In this document: one piece after another, positions 35,762-44,083 of the stretch
Position numbering within the stretch: position 1 is the first letter of the stretch
Layout: every line of letters starts with the position of its first letter
NCBI GenBank assembly: GCA_018266835.1
Contig: JAFDZP010000003.1
Span: 104,824-168,823, forward strand
Length of the DNA: 64,000 nucleotides
Source of the DNA: Bacteroidota bacterium
GTDB lineage: Bacteria; Bacteroidota; Ignavibacteria; Tepidaquicellales; Tepidaquicellaceae
Direction of reading: 5' to 3'
Translations under genes and position numbers: made by a program
Notes under the pieces: generated by a model
What the model saw: the letters and a program-made list of their open reading frames with translations, nothing else
The model's database searches: none
What the model was told of the DNA's origin: nothing

Positions 35762-35931
35762 TAAGCTTTTTTTGATTCGTTTGTAATATTTTGTTCTTCT
35801 GGTATAAGATTAGGAATTCCGTTTGTTACTTTATATTTCACTGCGCACCTTGTGCATTCCCAATAATCCTGCTTATTGATGAGTGGTGATTTATCAACCG
35901 GGCATACAATATTCTCTACAATCTTTTCCAT
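35761..35931 (-). CDS. Trm112/YcaR-like small zinc-ribbon protein
   Basis: A 56-residue gene below usual ORF length cut-offs. The translation begins MEKIVENIVCPVDKSPL and continues YWECTRC...KYKVTNGIPNLIPEE. This fits the Trm112/UPF0434 pattern: CPxxKxPL, then C..C, then Y.v.nGIPnLl.ee. Only three of the four zinc-ligand cysteines are present, because the first pair reads CPVD where CPxC is usual. Start (ATG at 35929-35931) and stop each overlap the neighbouring genes by one base (TAATG on both sides). That places it tightly between the thioesterase and nadC and supports it being real. Confidence 0.85.
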   Translation of the reverse strand: MEKIVENIVCPVDKSPLINKQDYWECTRCAVKYKVTNGIPNLIPEEQNITNESKKA

Positions 35932-36338
35932 TATTTATTAATATGAGATTTTACGAGTTCGACAAATTTTTCAGGCGGCCTTGTAGGTCGGATAGTTTTT
36001 AAATTTATAAAACCAAGTATAGTATATCCTTTTGCAATAAGTCGTTCTTCTACAAAAAGTTCGTAATGGATTTTCACTTTTACTCCGGGTACTTCATCCA
36101 TAAATGCCTTTATTCTTACAACGTCATCATACTTTGCAGTGGAAATATATTTACAATATGATTCAACAACAGATAGTCCATATCCTTCTTTCTCAAGTTC
36201 AGTATATGCGTAGCCCATTTCACGCATAAGATTATTTCTGCCCGCTTCAAAAAATTCAAAGTAGCGCACGTTGTTCATTATTCCCATTACATCTGTCTGG
36301 GCATAAAGTACTCGTAATGTTGTTTCTGCTGATACCAT
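35931..36338 (-). CDS. Hot-dog fold acyl-CoA thioesterase (4HBT family)
   Basis: A 135-residue single hot-dog domain. The 4-hydroxybenzoyl-CoA thioesterase-like motif is visible near the N-terminus: YAQTDVMGIMNNVRYFEFFEAGR, with Asp in the position of the catalytic acid, followed by YAYTELEKEGYGLSVVESYCKYISTAKYDDVVRI. Predicted to hydrolyse acyl-CoA thioesters as a tetramer in the cytoplasm; the acyl substrate is unknown. It heads a coupled set with the Trm112-like gene and nadC and lies 10 bases downstream of the FAD oxidase gene. Confidence 0.88.
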   Translation of the reverse strand: MVSAETTLRVLYAQTDVMGIMNNVRYFEFFEAGRNNLMREMGYAYTELEKEGYGLSVVESYCKYISTAKYDDVVRIKAFMDEVPGVKVKIHYELFVEERLIAKGYTILGFINLKTIRPTRPPEKFVELVKSHINK

Positions 36339-36348
36339 AGTTCTTTCT

Positions 36349-37746
36349 TTAATCTTTAAAAATTTTTCCTGGATTCATAATTCCATTAGGGTCAAATACT
36401 TTTTTAATATCTTTCATAAGATTCAATTCATTTTCCTTGATTGCTATATCAAGATAGTTTTTCTGTGAGTAACCTATTCCGTGTTCACCTGAGATTGTAC
36501 CGCCAAGTGCAACAGTGAGTTCAAATATTTTTCTTATTGCAGGGTCAATATTTTTTTCCCAGGTTTCGTTATCGGTTTTGTCTTTTAAAATATTTACGTG
36601 CACGTTGCCATCCCCTGCATGTCCGTAACAGATTGAAGTGATTTCATATTCAGAGCAGATTTCTTTTACACCTTTTATAAGTGCAGGTATGTTTGCGCGT
36701 GGAACTACTGTATCCTCTTCTTTGTAAACAGAAATTGATTTTACTGCTTCGCCAATGCATCTTCTAAGTGCCCAGAGCTCCGCCATCTTATTCTGATCTT
36801 CAGCCAATACAATGTCAAATGCGCCGCAGTTTGTAACTACCTCTGCTATCTTTTCAATATCCTTATCTAAAGTCTCTTCGTAGTTGCCGTCAACTTCGAT
36901 TAACAGCTGCGCTTCAGCATGTGAGTTTGGAAACTCTTTTCCTAACTGTCTTCTTGCTGCATCAATTGCAGAGCGTTCCATCATTTCAAGAGCTGAAGGA
37001 GTAATGCCCGACTGAAAAATTTTTGCAACAGATGAGGCACATTCATTTATTGAGTTATAAGCAACAAGAATCACTTTCTTTTTAGATGGCAGCGGAAGAA
37101 GCTTGAAATATATCTTAGTAATAATTCCAAGGGTGCCTTCACTGCCGATTATTAGCTGTGTAAGATTATAACCTGTGGAATTTTTTAATACACGGGCACC
37201 GGTATTAATAATTTCACCTGAGGCAGTGACAAATTCCAATCCTAATACGTAGTCCTTAGTTATTCCATATTTTACCGCCTTAGGTCCGCCCGAGCTTTCA
37301 GCTAAATTTCCGCCTAGAAAACAGCTCCCTCTTGAAGCAGGGTCGGGTGGATAGAACAAATTTCTTTTTTCGCACTCTTCCTGGAAAACTTGCGTGATTA
37401 CTCCCGGCTCTACAACTGCCTGAAAATTTTCTTCGTCTATCTCAATTATTTTTTTAAATCTTTCCATTGATAAACATATGCCTCCGAAGATTGGAAGTGC
37501 ACCACCGGAAAGTCCTGTTCCGCCCCCTCTCGGCACAACGGGAATTTTATAATCATTTGCTAGTTTAAGAACAGTTGAAATTTCTTCAGCCGAACCGGGT
37601 TTAACTATAACTTCAGGCGGAAAGGAAAAATCTTCTGTATAATCGTGAGAGTAATTCTGAATGGAATCAGCATCGATAAATACCCATTCTTTCCCTGTGA
37701 TGGATTCTAATTTTGAAATAATTTCAGGTGTGACTTTATTAAACAT
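36349..37746 (-). CDS. FAD-binding D-2-hydroxyacid dehydrogenase (GlcD/D-lactate type)
   Basis: The N-terminal FAD_binding_4 domain has PEVIVKPGSAEEISTVLKLAND and VPRGGGTGLSGGALP. The C-terminal FAD-oxidase domain holds CYGHAGDGNVHVNIL and ends GTISGEHGIGYSQKNYLD ... KKVFDPNGIMNPGKIF. It is a GlcD-like subunit that oxidises glycolate or D-lactate to the 2-oxoacid. At 465 residues it matches GlcD; the GlcE/GlcF partners (FAD-binding and Fe-S proteins) are not adjacent, so it could act alone as a D-lactate dehydrogenase. It heads a 4-gene set going to nadC. Confidence 0.9.
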   Translation of the reverse strand: MFNKVTPEIISKLESITGKEWVFIDADSIQNYSHDYTEDFSFPPEVIVKPGSAEEISTVLKLANDYKIPVVPRGGGTGLSGGALPIFGGICLSMERFKKIIEIDEENFQAVVEPGVITQVFQEECEKRNLFYPPDPASRGSCFLGGNLAESSGGPKAVKYGITKDYVLGLEFVTASGEIINTGARVLKNSTGYNLTQLIIGSEGTLGIITKIYFKLLPLPSKKKVILVAYNSINECASSVAKIFQSGITPSALEMMERSAIDAARRQLGKEFPNSHAEAQLLIEVDGNYEETLDKDIEKIAEVVTNCGAFDIVLAEDQNKMAELWALRRCIGEAVKSISVYKEEDTVVPRANIPALIKGVKEICSEYEITSICYGHAGDGNVHVNILKDKTDNETWEKNIDPAIRKIFELTVALGGTISGEHGIGYSQKNYLDIAIKENELNLMKDIKKVFDPNGIMNPGKIFKD

Positions 37747-37859
37747 TTTGAAAAATACCTAAATAAAAAGAAAATTTTAGGTTAAAAATACCTTCATATA
37801 ATTTGTTAAATGGGTTTTAATTTACATTTCAGTGAAGTAATTTCAGTAAAATTTTAAAG

Positions 37860-39161
37860 GTGTCTAACAAAAAACTCTTTTATATAATTTTCGCCGTAGT
37901 ATTTGCTGCGAATATTTTTAATACAAATATAACTGCTTGGGATTCCCGCTGGACTATACATACTGCATACAGTATGATATATGAACGCAATATTGATTTA
38001 GATGAATATTCTAACGTTATACAGAAACATGAAAATTACGGTATCTGGAAAAACACTGAGCACGTTTATAATTACTTTCCAATCGGAGTTTCTATCCTTG
38101 CATTGCCTTTTGTATTTGTAGGAGAATATGTGTTTGAGCTTTTGCTGATAATAAATCCTGATATAAAAACACATCTTCAGGAAAAAGGATTCACATTAAT
38201 AAATGTTACAAATTATTATTATGTTGTTGAGTATTTTATTGCTTCTTTAATTGTAGCATTGTGCGCCTGCTTTTGTTTTCTTATTGCGAGAAGATTTATC
38301 AACGTTAAGCATGCAATGATTCTTACTTTTATTTTTGCCTTCTGTACTTCATTATGGTCAGTTGCAGGCAGAGCATTATGGATGCATGGTCCGCTGATGT
38401 TATTTTTGCTTATAACAATTTATTATCTCACTTCAGAAAAATTAAGTGTTAAAAGAGTAATAGAGCTTGGTATAATGCTCTCTTTTACTTTTATTATAAG
38501 GCCAACGGGTCTCATTTTTTACTTTGCCATTTTATTATATTTTATACTTACCAACAAAAAGTTTGCGGTTATATATCTGGTATCAGGTTTGGCAGTATTC
38601 GCAGGATTTTTTATTCTTAATTATTCTATTTACGGAACTATATTCTCTCCATATTATCAATACTATGTAAACATTTTATCTGATGCAGGACACCCGAATT
38701 TTTTTGAAGCATTTGCAGGCAATATGTTCAGCCCCGGTAAAGGGTTATTAATTTTTACTCCAGTGTTAATCTTTTCTGCCATTGGTATCTATATTAAAAT
38801 TAAAATGAAATCTTTTAACAAACTTGATTTCATATTACTTACAATTTTTATTTTATATTACATTTCAATATCATTGGTAACTAAATGGTGGGATGGCTGG
38901 TCCTTTGGGCCAAGGTATATCTCCGATGTATTGCCTATTTTAATATATTTCATAATTCCTTACTTTAGCTATCCTGAGTTTTTTAAAAACCGTAAAGCAA
39001 TGGATATACTTCTTGCCGTGCTTATAACTATAAGCTTTTTAATTCATACCAGGGGAGCGCTTGATGTGAAAGTGTGGATTGAATGGAACGGTAAACCGAA
39101 TGATATAGATACTCACCCGGAAAGAATGTGGGATTGGAAAGACCCGCCGTTTCTCCGTTAA
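37860..39161 (+). CDS. GT-C-like integral membrane protein
   Basis: A 433-residue protein with about ten membrane helices, beginning at a GTG (37860). After the first helix comes NITAWDSRWTIHTAYSMIYERNIDLDEY, with an Asp in the first periplasmic loop typical of GT-C polyprenol-phosphate-dependent glycosyltransferases. Near the C-terminus is WWDGWSFGPRYISDVLPILI, also seen in such proteins. It probably transfers a sugar to a lipid or protein on the outer side of the inner membrane. No partner genes are adjacent. It is divergent from the FAD oxidase gene and convergent with the response regulator. Confidence 0.68.
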   Translation: MSNKKLFYIIFAVVFAANIFNTNITAWDSRWTIHTAYSMIYERNIDLDEYSNVIQKHENYGIWKNTEHVYNYFPIGVSILALPFVFVGEYVFELLLIINPDIKTHLQEKGFTLINVTNYYYVVEYFIASLIVALCACFCFLIARRFINVKHAMILTFIFAFCTSLWSVAGRALWMHGPLMLFLLITIYYLTSEKLSVKRVIELGIMLSFTFIIRPTGLIFYFAILLYFILTNKKFAVIYLVSGLAVFAGFFILNYSIYGTIFSPYYQYYVNILSDAGHPNFFEAFAGNMFSPGKGLLIFTPVLIFSAIGIYIKIKMKSFNKLDFILLTIFILYYISISLVTKWWDGWSFGPRYISDVLPILIYFIIPYFSYPEFFKNRKAMDILLAVLITISFLIHTRGALDVKVWIEWNGKPNDIDTHPERMWDWKDPPFLR

Positions 39162-39163
39162 TA

Positions 39164-39574
39164 TTAATTGTAAACTGATTCCAATATCTTTATATAGTCT
39201 TCTCTGCCTATGGGTTTCACAAGATAGTCTTTTACAAACGGAAATAATTTCACCTGCTGCTTATCAATCAAACTAATTGAAGAAGATAGAATATAAAAAC
39301 AGATTTTCTTGGGAAGATTAATTTTAAGATTAGAATACTCCTTTAAAAACTGCCATCCATCCATAAACGGCATCTGTATATCAAGAAAAATTACATCAGG
39401 AATTTCTTCAGGGGTGTTCGAATTTTTTATCACGTATTCCAATAACTCCTGGCCATTTTCAAACTGAAAAAGTCTGTCTATAATGTTTAAAGATTTTAAA
39501 ACCTTTGCTGTTATAAATTGGAACACTTTGTCATCATCAACTAGACCTACAAATACGGTTTTACCGTTAATCAT
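39164..39574 (-). CDS. Single-domain response regulator (CheY-like)
   Basis: A 136-residue receiver domain with no output domain. VDDDK near residue 12 supplies the acidic pair, DVIFLDIQMPFMDGW the phospho-acceptor Asp (about residue 66) and YLVKPIG the conserved Lys. The protein starts only 11 bases after the kinase at 39586 and is likely co-transcribed with it. As it has no DNA-binding part, it probably relays phosphate to another protein or acts by direct contact. Confidence 0.88.
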   Translation of the reverse strand: MINGKTVFVGLVDDDKVFQFITAKVLKSLNIIDRLFQFENGQELLEYVIKNSNTPEEIPDVIFLDIQMPFMDGWQFLKEYSNLKINLPKKICFYILSSSISLIDKQQVKLFPFVKDYLVKPIGREDYIKILESVYN

Positions 39575-39585
39575 TATTAATAAAC

Positions 39586-41838
39586 TTAAAATTTAATTGT
39601 AAAAATTGTTCCGGCTCCTTCAGTACTTTCAATTTCAATAGTGCCGCCAAAAGTTTCAATCTGATTCTTAGTCATAAATAATCCCACTCCCTTACTGTCA
39701 TATCCCGGGTGAAAAACTTTATGAAGTTTAAAAACCTGATTGCCGTATTTCTGAAGATTAATGCCAAGTCCGTTATCCTTAACTTCTAAACATGTATCTC
39801 CGCTGTCGTTTTTATATGTAGATATTTTAATTTGGGGAGGTACTTCAGGATTTCTATACTTTATAGAATTATTAATCAAATTGAATAATATACTCTCGAG
39901 ATAAATATTGGGATAAAAAATTTCATTTATTTCGAGGTCAAGAATTATTTTCGCATCACTGACTTTTATAATCCCGTGCAACTGGTTTTTAATCTTTTCT
40001 ATTATTTTATTTAAATCACATTTTTCGAACTCAATATTTTTATTCATTCTTACTTCTATTATATCCATTAAATCTGCTAATGTCTGAAGAAGCTGTTCAG
40101 AGCTTTCATTAAGATAATTAATGTATTCCTTTTTTTCTTCTTCATCAGTTGAATCATTATATTCATTTAAAAGAATTTTGATGTTTCCTGCAGGTCCTCT
40201 TATATTGTGAGCAACAATTCTGTTAAACTCTTCCAGCTGTCGTATCTTCTGGTTTAAATCCAGTGTAGTGGTTACAAGCTGCTTATTTTTGTTTTCTAAA
40301 TCCACTATAAGCTTTTTCGATTCCGATATATCCTGTATCTGAGAGATAAAAAATCTTGGAGAACCGTCTATATTCCAAACTAAAGAAACTGTCAGTAAAG
40401 CCCAAACATAGTTTTTATTTTTATGAAGATATCTTTTCTCCATTTGATATGAATCAATTTCTTTGTTTAACATCTTACGAACAAATTCCATGTCCTTATC
40501 GAGATCATCGGGATGTGTTATTTCCTGAAACGTAAAACTACTAAGTTCCTCCACAGTATAACCCAGCATATCACACAATGCGTCATTTACTTCAATCCAT
40601 TTTCCTTCAATTGAAACTAACGCTTTACCGATACCTGAATGTTTAAAAGCTTTTGAAAATTTTTGATTGCTTAGATTAATTTCTCCTTCCCTATCTTTAA
40701 TGGATTGTATATCTGCCTGAGTCCCTACAATTCTTGACGGCTTGCCATCTTCAGACCATTCTGTAATAGTTCCTCTTGCAAGTATCCATTTATAACTGCC
40801 GTCTTTGCATCTCAATCTTATTTCTGAAAGATAGCTGTCTGATTTCCCCTCAAGATATTCCTGAATACAATCATGTGCATATTTCAAATCATCGGGATGT
40901 ATAATTTGCCTCCAGACATCTAAATCATTTGGAAGTTCACTCGGATCATATCCCAGCATTTCTCTGGTTTTATCGGAGTAGAAGACTTCGTTTGTCTGGG
41001 GATTCCAGTCCCATATTCCATCACCGGAAGCTTCCAATGCAAGTTTCCATCGTTGCTCAGTTTCCCTAATTTTACTTTCCATTTCTTTTTTTTCTGAGAT
41101 GTCAGTAATAGTAAGAGAAACTATATCTTTCCTGCTGGAAATCGGACAAACTTTTGCTTCATACCAGACATTCTGTTTAGTCTCAAATGGATCTTCGCAT
41201 TCGATATACTGTAAAGCCTGATTCTCAATAGCCTTGGCAATTGCTTCTAAAAATTTATCAGTGCATTTCTCCGGAAAAACGTCATTAAAGTTTTTCCCTG
41301 TAAGTTCATTTGTATTCTTGAAAGGTAAGTTCTTATACGAACTCCAGGCATTTAAAATTTTCCCGTTCTTGTTTACCTCAATAACAACATCTTCTAAAGA
41401 AGAAACCAGCAGATCAAGTTCTTTTTTGGATTGTTCAATTTTTTTGTTAAGTTCTATTATTTCACTGACATCATAAAAGGTAACGAATACGAGTCTTTGA
41501 TTCTGGTCGATAAAGATTTGTGAATTCACTGAGAGCCAGACAATAGATTTATCGCGGCGTTCAACACCCATAATTATATTTTTGCACGGATTACCTGTCT
41601 TATTTGTAATAACAGCAGGGTGCTCCTCAGGTGTGTATTGAATACCATTCTCTTTGATAGCTTTCCAGACAGGGTCATAAGAAGTTTTACCAAGTAAATG
41701 CTCTTTTGTTAGCCCAAGAAGAATTTCAGTTTTGCGGTTAAATAGGATAATTGAATTTTTTTCGTCGTGGATAACAACAGCTTCATTGATTGTATTTATG
41801 ATCTCTTTTAACAGATCAATGTTATCTAAATTATTCAC
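39586..41838 (-). CDS. Multi-PAS sensor histidine kinase
   Basis: A 750-residue cytoplasmic kinase starting at GTG (41838), with no membrane helices. About four PAS/PAC domains occupy residues 5-120, 130-250, 265-385 and 390-510; the last two include HPDDLKYA and HPDDLDKD segments. A helical region leads to the H-box FNRIVAHNIRGPAGNI (His about 544). The ATPase domain has NLINNSIKYRNP (N box), DNGLGI (G1) and GVGLFMTKNQIE. It probably senses an intracellular signal (redox, light or ligand) and phosphorylates the receiver encoded just downstream. The signal is unknown. Confidence 0.9.
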   Translation of the reverse strand: MNNLDNIDLLKEIINTINEAVVIHDEKNSIILFNRKTEILLGLTKEHLLGKTSYDPVWKAIKENGIQYTPEEHPAVITNKTGNPCKNIIMGVERRDKSIVWLSVNSQIFIDQNQRLVFVTFYDVSEIIELNKKIEQSKKELDLLVSSLEDVVIEVNKNGKILNAWSSYKNLPFKNTNELTGKNFNDVFPEKCTDKFLEAIAKAIENQALQYIECEDPFETKQNVWYEAKVCPISSRKDIVSLTITDISEKKEMESKIRETEQRWKLALEASGDGIWDWNPQTNEVFYSDKTREMLGYDPSELPNDLDVWRQIIHPDDLKYAHDCIQEYLEGKSDSYLSEIRLRCKDGSYKWILARGTITEWSEDGKPSRIVGTQADIQSIKDREGEINLSNQKFSKAFKHSGIGKALVSIEGKWIEVNDALCDMLGYTVEELSSFTFQEITHPDDLDKDMEFVRKMLNKEIDSYQMEKRYLHKNKNYVWALLTVSLVWNIDGSPRFFISQIQDISESKKLIVDLENKNKQLVTTTLDLNQKIRQLEEFNRIVAHNIRGPAGNIKILLNEYNDSTDEEEKKEYINYLNESSEQLLQTLADLMDIIEVRMNKNIEFEKCDLNKIIEKIKNQLHGIIKVSDAKIILDLEINEIFYPNIYLESILFNLINNSIKYRNPEVPPQIKISTYKNDSGDTCLEVKDNGLGINLQKYGNQVFKLHKVFHPGYDSKGVGLFMTKNQIETFGGTIEIESTEGAGTIFTIKF

Positions 41839-41941
41839 TGTTGATAGTATCTTTGGATGTTCGTGAAGATATATATAAAACCCGATTCTAAAAATGTAAA
41901 TAAAATTTGGAACTAATTTTCTTATAATGAGTTAACACCAT

Positions 41942-41960
41942 AATGCCAAACTAAGGCATT
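41942..41960 (+). other. Small hairpin upstream of the secreted 121-aa protein
   Basis: AATGCC, loop AAACTAA, GGCATT: a 6-bp stem some 55 bases before the ATG at 42014, in the gap between divergent genes. It could be a leader element; nothing more can be shown. Confidence 0.3.
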
Positions 41961-42013
41961 TTAAGTTTATTTTATATTAACTAAATTCAAACCAAATTAA
42001 ACCAAACTCTCAC

Positions 42014-42379
42014 ATGAAAAAATTACTTCTTCTGTTAGTAGTTGCTGCAGGATTTTCATTCTTCAGCCCAAAAAATTCTTCAGCTCAGGCTTTAACTTTT
42101 GATGTTATCAACAATACTGGCGTAACTCTTGTTGATGTATATGTAACACCTGCTGAAACAGCAAATTGGGGAAATGATATCCTTCCAAATGACCTGTTTG
42201 AAAACGGTTCAACAGTAACAGTTAATATTCCTGCTGATTACGGCACAACATGTATGTTCGATATGAAAATAACGGACGGTGCAGGCGGACATATTACTTT
42301 CACAGGTATTGATGCTTGTAAATTAATTACATTACAAATCAATGGCGACGGCACATATTCATATGTAGCCACGAAGTAG
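42014..42379 (+). CDS. Small secreted protein, conserved hypothetical
   Basis: 121 residues with a clear signal peptide (cleavage after SSAQ, about residue 25). The mature ~96 residues look all-beta: FDVINNTGVTLVDVYVTPAETANWGNDILPN and VTVNIPADYGTTCMFDMKITDG, then FTGIDACKL. The N-terminal NNTG..L..VYVTP...ANWG.D.L pattern is seen in exported bacterial proteins of unknown function. Two Cys residues (TCMF and DACK) could form a disulfide in the periplasm. It is monocistronic, with a strong terminator shared with the convergent PLP enzyme gene. Confidence 0.65.
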   Translation: MKKLLLLLVVAAGFSFFSPKNSSAQALTFDVINNTGVTLVDVYVTPAETANWGNDILPNDLFENGSTVTVNIPADYGTTCMFDMKITDGAGGHITFTGIDACKLITLQINGDGTYSYVATK

Positions 42380-42401
42380 TTTTTATCCCATTCAGTTTTA
42401 C

Positions 42402-42430
42402 AAAAAAGGCGGAGAATATCCGCCTTTTTT
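42402..42430. terminator. Bidirectional terminator
   Basis: A perfect 12-bp stem AAAAAAGGCGGA / TCCGCCTTTTTT, loop GAATA. It lies between the convergent genes ending at 42379 and 42455, and its A/T flanks supply a T run in either direction. Confidence 0.9.
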
Positions 42431-42454
42431 GTTTGTACTAAATTTATTCTCTGA

Positions 42455-43621
42455 TTACAATTTTCTGAATCCTCTTTCTAAATCCTTTATTATATCTTCA
42501 TGATTCTCAATCCCTACAGCAAGTCTTATTAACGATTCAGAAATTCCGGTAGCAGCAAGCTGTTTCTGAGTATAAAATGGTTTCCATTGGGCAGCAGGAA
42601 GCGTTACAACGGTTTCAACTCCACCTAAACTCACTGCAAGTTTACATAATTTCAGAACTTCAACAAATTGCACAGCTTTTTTATATGTACAGTCCAGTTC
42701 AAAACTGAAACAGCCCCCGAATCCTCTCATTTGTGAAGCCGCAAGTCCATATTGCGCGTGAGATATTAATCCCGGATGATAAACCTTTTTTACTTTTAAA
42801 TGCTCCTCTAAATATTGTGCAATCAGTAATGCATTTTCATTCTGCTTCTTTACTCTCATTGGTAAAGTTTTGATACTTCTTAACAATAAAGATGCATCAT
42901 GTGGAGCGAGAACATGACCAACAACGTGGCCGTAATCCCAGCACTTATAAATAAATTCTTTTGAACCGCATACAACACCAGCTAAAACATCACTGTGGCC
43001 GCCAAGGTATTTTGTTGCGCTGTGAATTATAACATCAATTCCAAAATCTGCGGGATTTTGATTTATGGGAGAAGCAAATGTATTATCTATTAACGAAATT
43101 ATTTTTTTCTTTTTACATAATCTTCCTATGAATTCTAAATCAGTAATTTTCATCAATGGATTTGAAGGGGTCTCGACATAAATCAGTTTTGTACTTTTCC
43201 TAACTGCTTTTTCAAATGCTTTATTATCAGTCTGGTCAACAAATGTAGTTGTAATTCCGAATGCAGGAAGAACATCTCTCAGATATTTTATTGTTGTTGC
43301 GTATAAATTACTTTGCGCAACAATATGATCCCCCGATTTCAACGTACAAGCTATTGCAGAGCTGATGGCAGCCATGCCTGAACCGAAGGCAACTGAATCT
43401 TCCGTCTTCTCTAAATCCGCACAAACTCTTGAGAGCTGCTTCAAAGTAGGTGTAGCATAGCGGGCATAAAACCCAAGAGGTCTATCCTCAACAGAGATTT
43501 TAGCCATTGTCAGCAAATCTTTGGTCTTATAGTTAACAGATTGCCAAACAGGCGGGACGACTGCTCCGGTAACATTAAATTCATCACCTGAATGAATTAC
43601 AACTGTATCAAGATTTTTCAT
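42455..43621 (-). CDS. PLP-dependent Cys/Met metabolism enzyme (cystathionine gamma-synthase/lyase family)
   Basis: A 388-residue member of the Cys/Met metabolism PLP family. Visible are FGSGMAAISSAIACTLKSGDHIVA, the substrate-side YVETPSNPLMKITDLE segment, SLIDNTFASP, and the PLP-Lys motif SATKYLGGHSDVLAG. The C-terminal part has LAVSLGGVETVVTLPAA and GISESLIRLAVGIE. The family includes cystathionine gamma-synthase, gamma- and beta-lyases, and methionine gamma-lyase; sequence alone does not separate them. It shares an 11-13-base gap with the DUF1801 gene upstream. Cytoplasmic tetramer in the family. Confidence 0.88.
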   Translation of the reverse strand: MKNLDTVVIHSGDEFNVTGAVVPPVWQSVNYKTKDLLTMAKISVEDRPLGFYARYATPTLKQLSRVCADLEKTEDSVAFGSGMAAISSAIACTLKSGDHIVAQSNLYATTIKYLRDVLPAFGITTTFVDQTDNKAFEKAVRKSTKLIYVETPSNPLMKITDLEFIGRLCKKKKIISLIDNTFASPINQNPADFGIDVIIHSATKYLGGHSDVLAGVVCGSKEFIYKCWDYGHVVGHVLAPHDASLLLRSIKTLPMRVKKQNENALLIAQYLEEHLKVKKVYHPGLISHAQYGLAASQMRGFGGCFSFELDCTYKKAVQFVEVLKLCKLAVSLGGVETVVTLPAAQWKPFYTQKQLAATGISESLIRLAVGIENHEDIIKDLERGFRKL

Positions 43622-43633
43622 TTTGAATAAATA

Positions 43634-44017
43634 TTAAAAATTTAGATTTTGCATTTCCTGAAAGATTACAGCTTCTACTAAAATATCTTTAATTATTTTT
43701 GGTTTTATTTCTTTTGAGTTAAAATACTGAATCCATCCTACTACTTTACATGTTCCACATCTTATTATATCAAACTTCTTTTTTAAAATCACACCCTGAC
43801 TTATTCCAAACATAACACCTCCGCTTAAACCACTTCTTGGTATTGAAGTCGGCCATATAAAACAGACTCTTTTCTTCAAATAATAATAAGGAACTCCGTA
43901 TGCAAATTTTTCTTCAAAGGAAGGATTTATCGATAGGACAATTTCACGCAACTGAATCGTCATTTTCTTTTCCTCTTCGGGAAGTGCGTCAATGAAAACA
44001 TCAATTGCTTTATTCAT
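43634..44017 (-). CDS. DUF1801 domain protein
   Basis: A 127-residue protein with the DUF1801/YdhG-like pattern: an N-terminal helix (IDVFIDALPEEEKKMTIQLREIVLSINPSFEEKFAYGVPYY) followed by beta strands (KKRVCFIWPTSI). The frame could begin at an ATG at 44029, but that codon lies inside the terminator hairpin of the htrA gene; ATG 44017 is preferred. Function of the family is unknown. It precedes the PLP enzyme by 12 bases on the same strand. Confidence 0.8.
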   Translation of the reverse strand: MNKAIDVFIDALPEEEKKMTIQLREIVLSINPSFEEKFAYGVPYYYLKKRVCFIWPTSIPRSGLSGGVMFGISQGVILKKKFDIIRCGTCKVVGWIQYFNSKEIKPKIIKDILVEAVIFQEMQNLNF

Positions 44018-44020
44018 AAA

Positions 44021-44053
44021 AAAAGCCATCCGGATTTTATCAGGATGGCTTTT
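44021..44053 (-). terminator. Terminator of the htrA-like gene
   Basis: A perfect 11-bp stem AAAAGCCATCC / GGATGGCTTTT with an 11-base loop, beginning 30 bases beyond the stop at 44084 and followed by TTTTTTT on the minus strand. It abuts the start of the DUF1801 gene. Confidence 0.88.
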
Positions 44054-44083
44054 AAATTATTACAAAAATTAATTAAAAGAAAT

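Noticed and set aside
44018-44029. Upstream ATG for the DUF1801 gene (MAFF...)
   Set aside because: It falls within the terminator hairpin of the htrA-like gene; the next ATG at 44017 fits the family start better.
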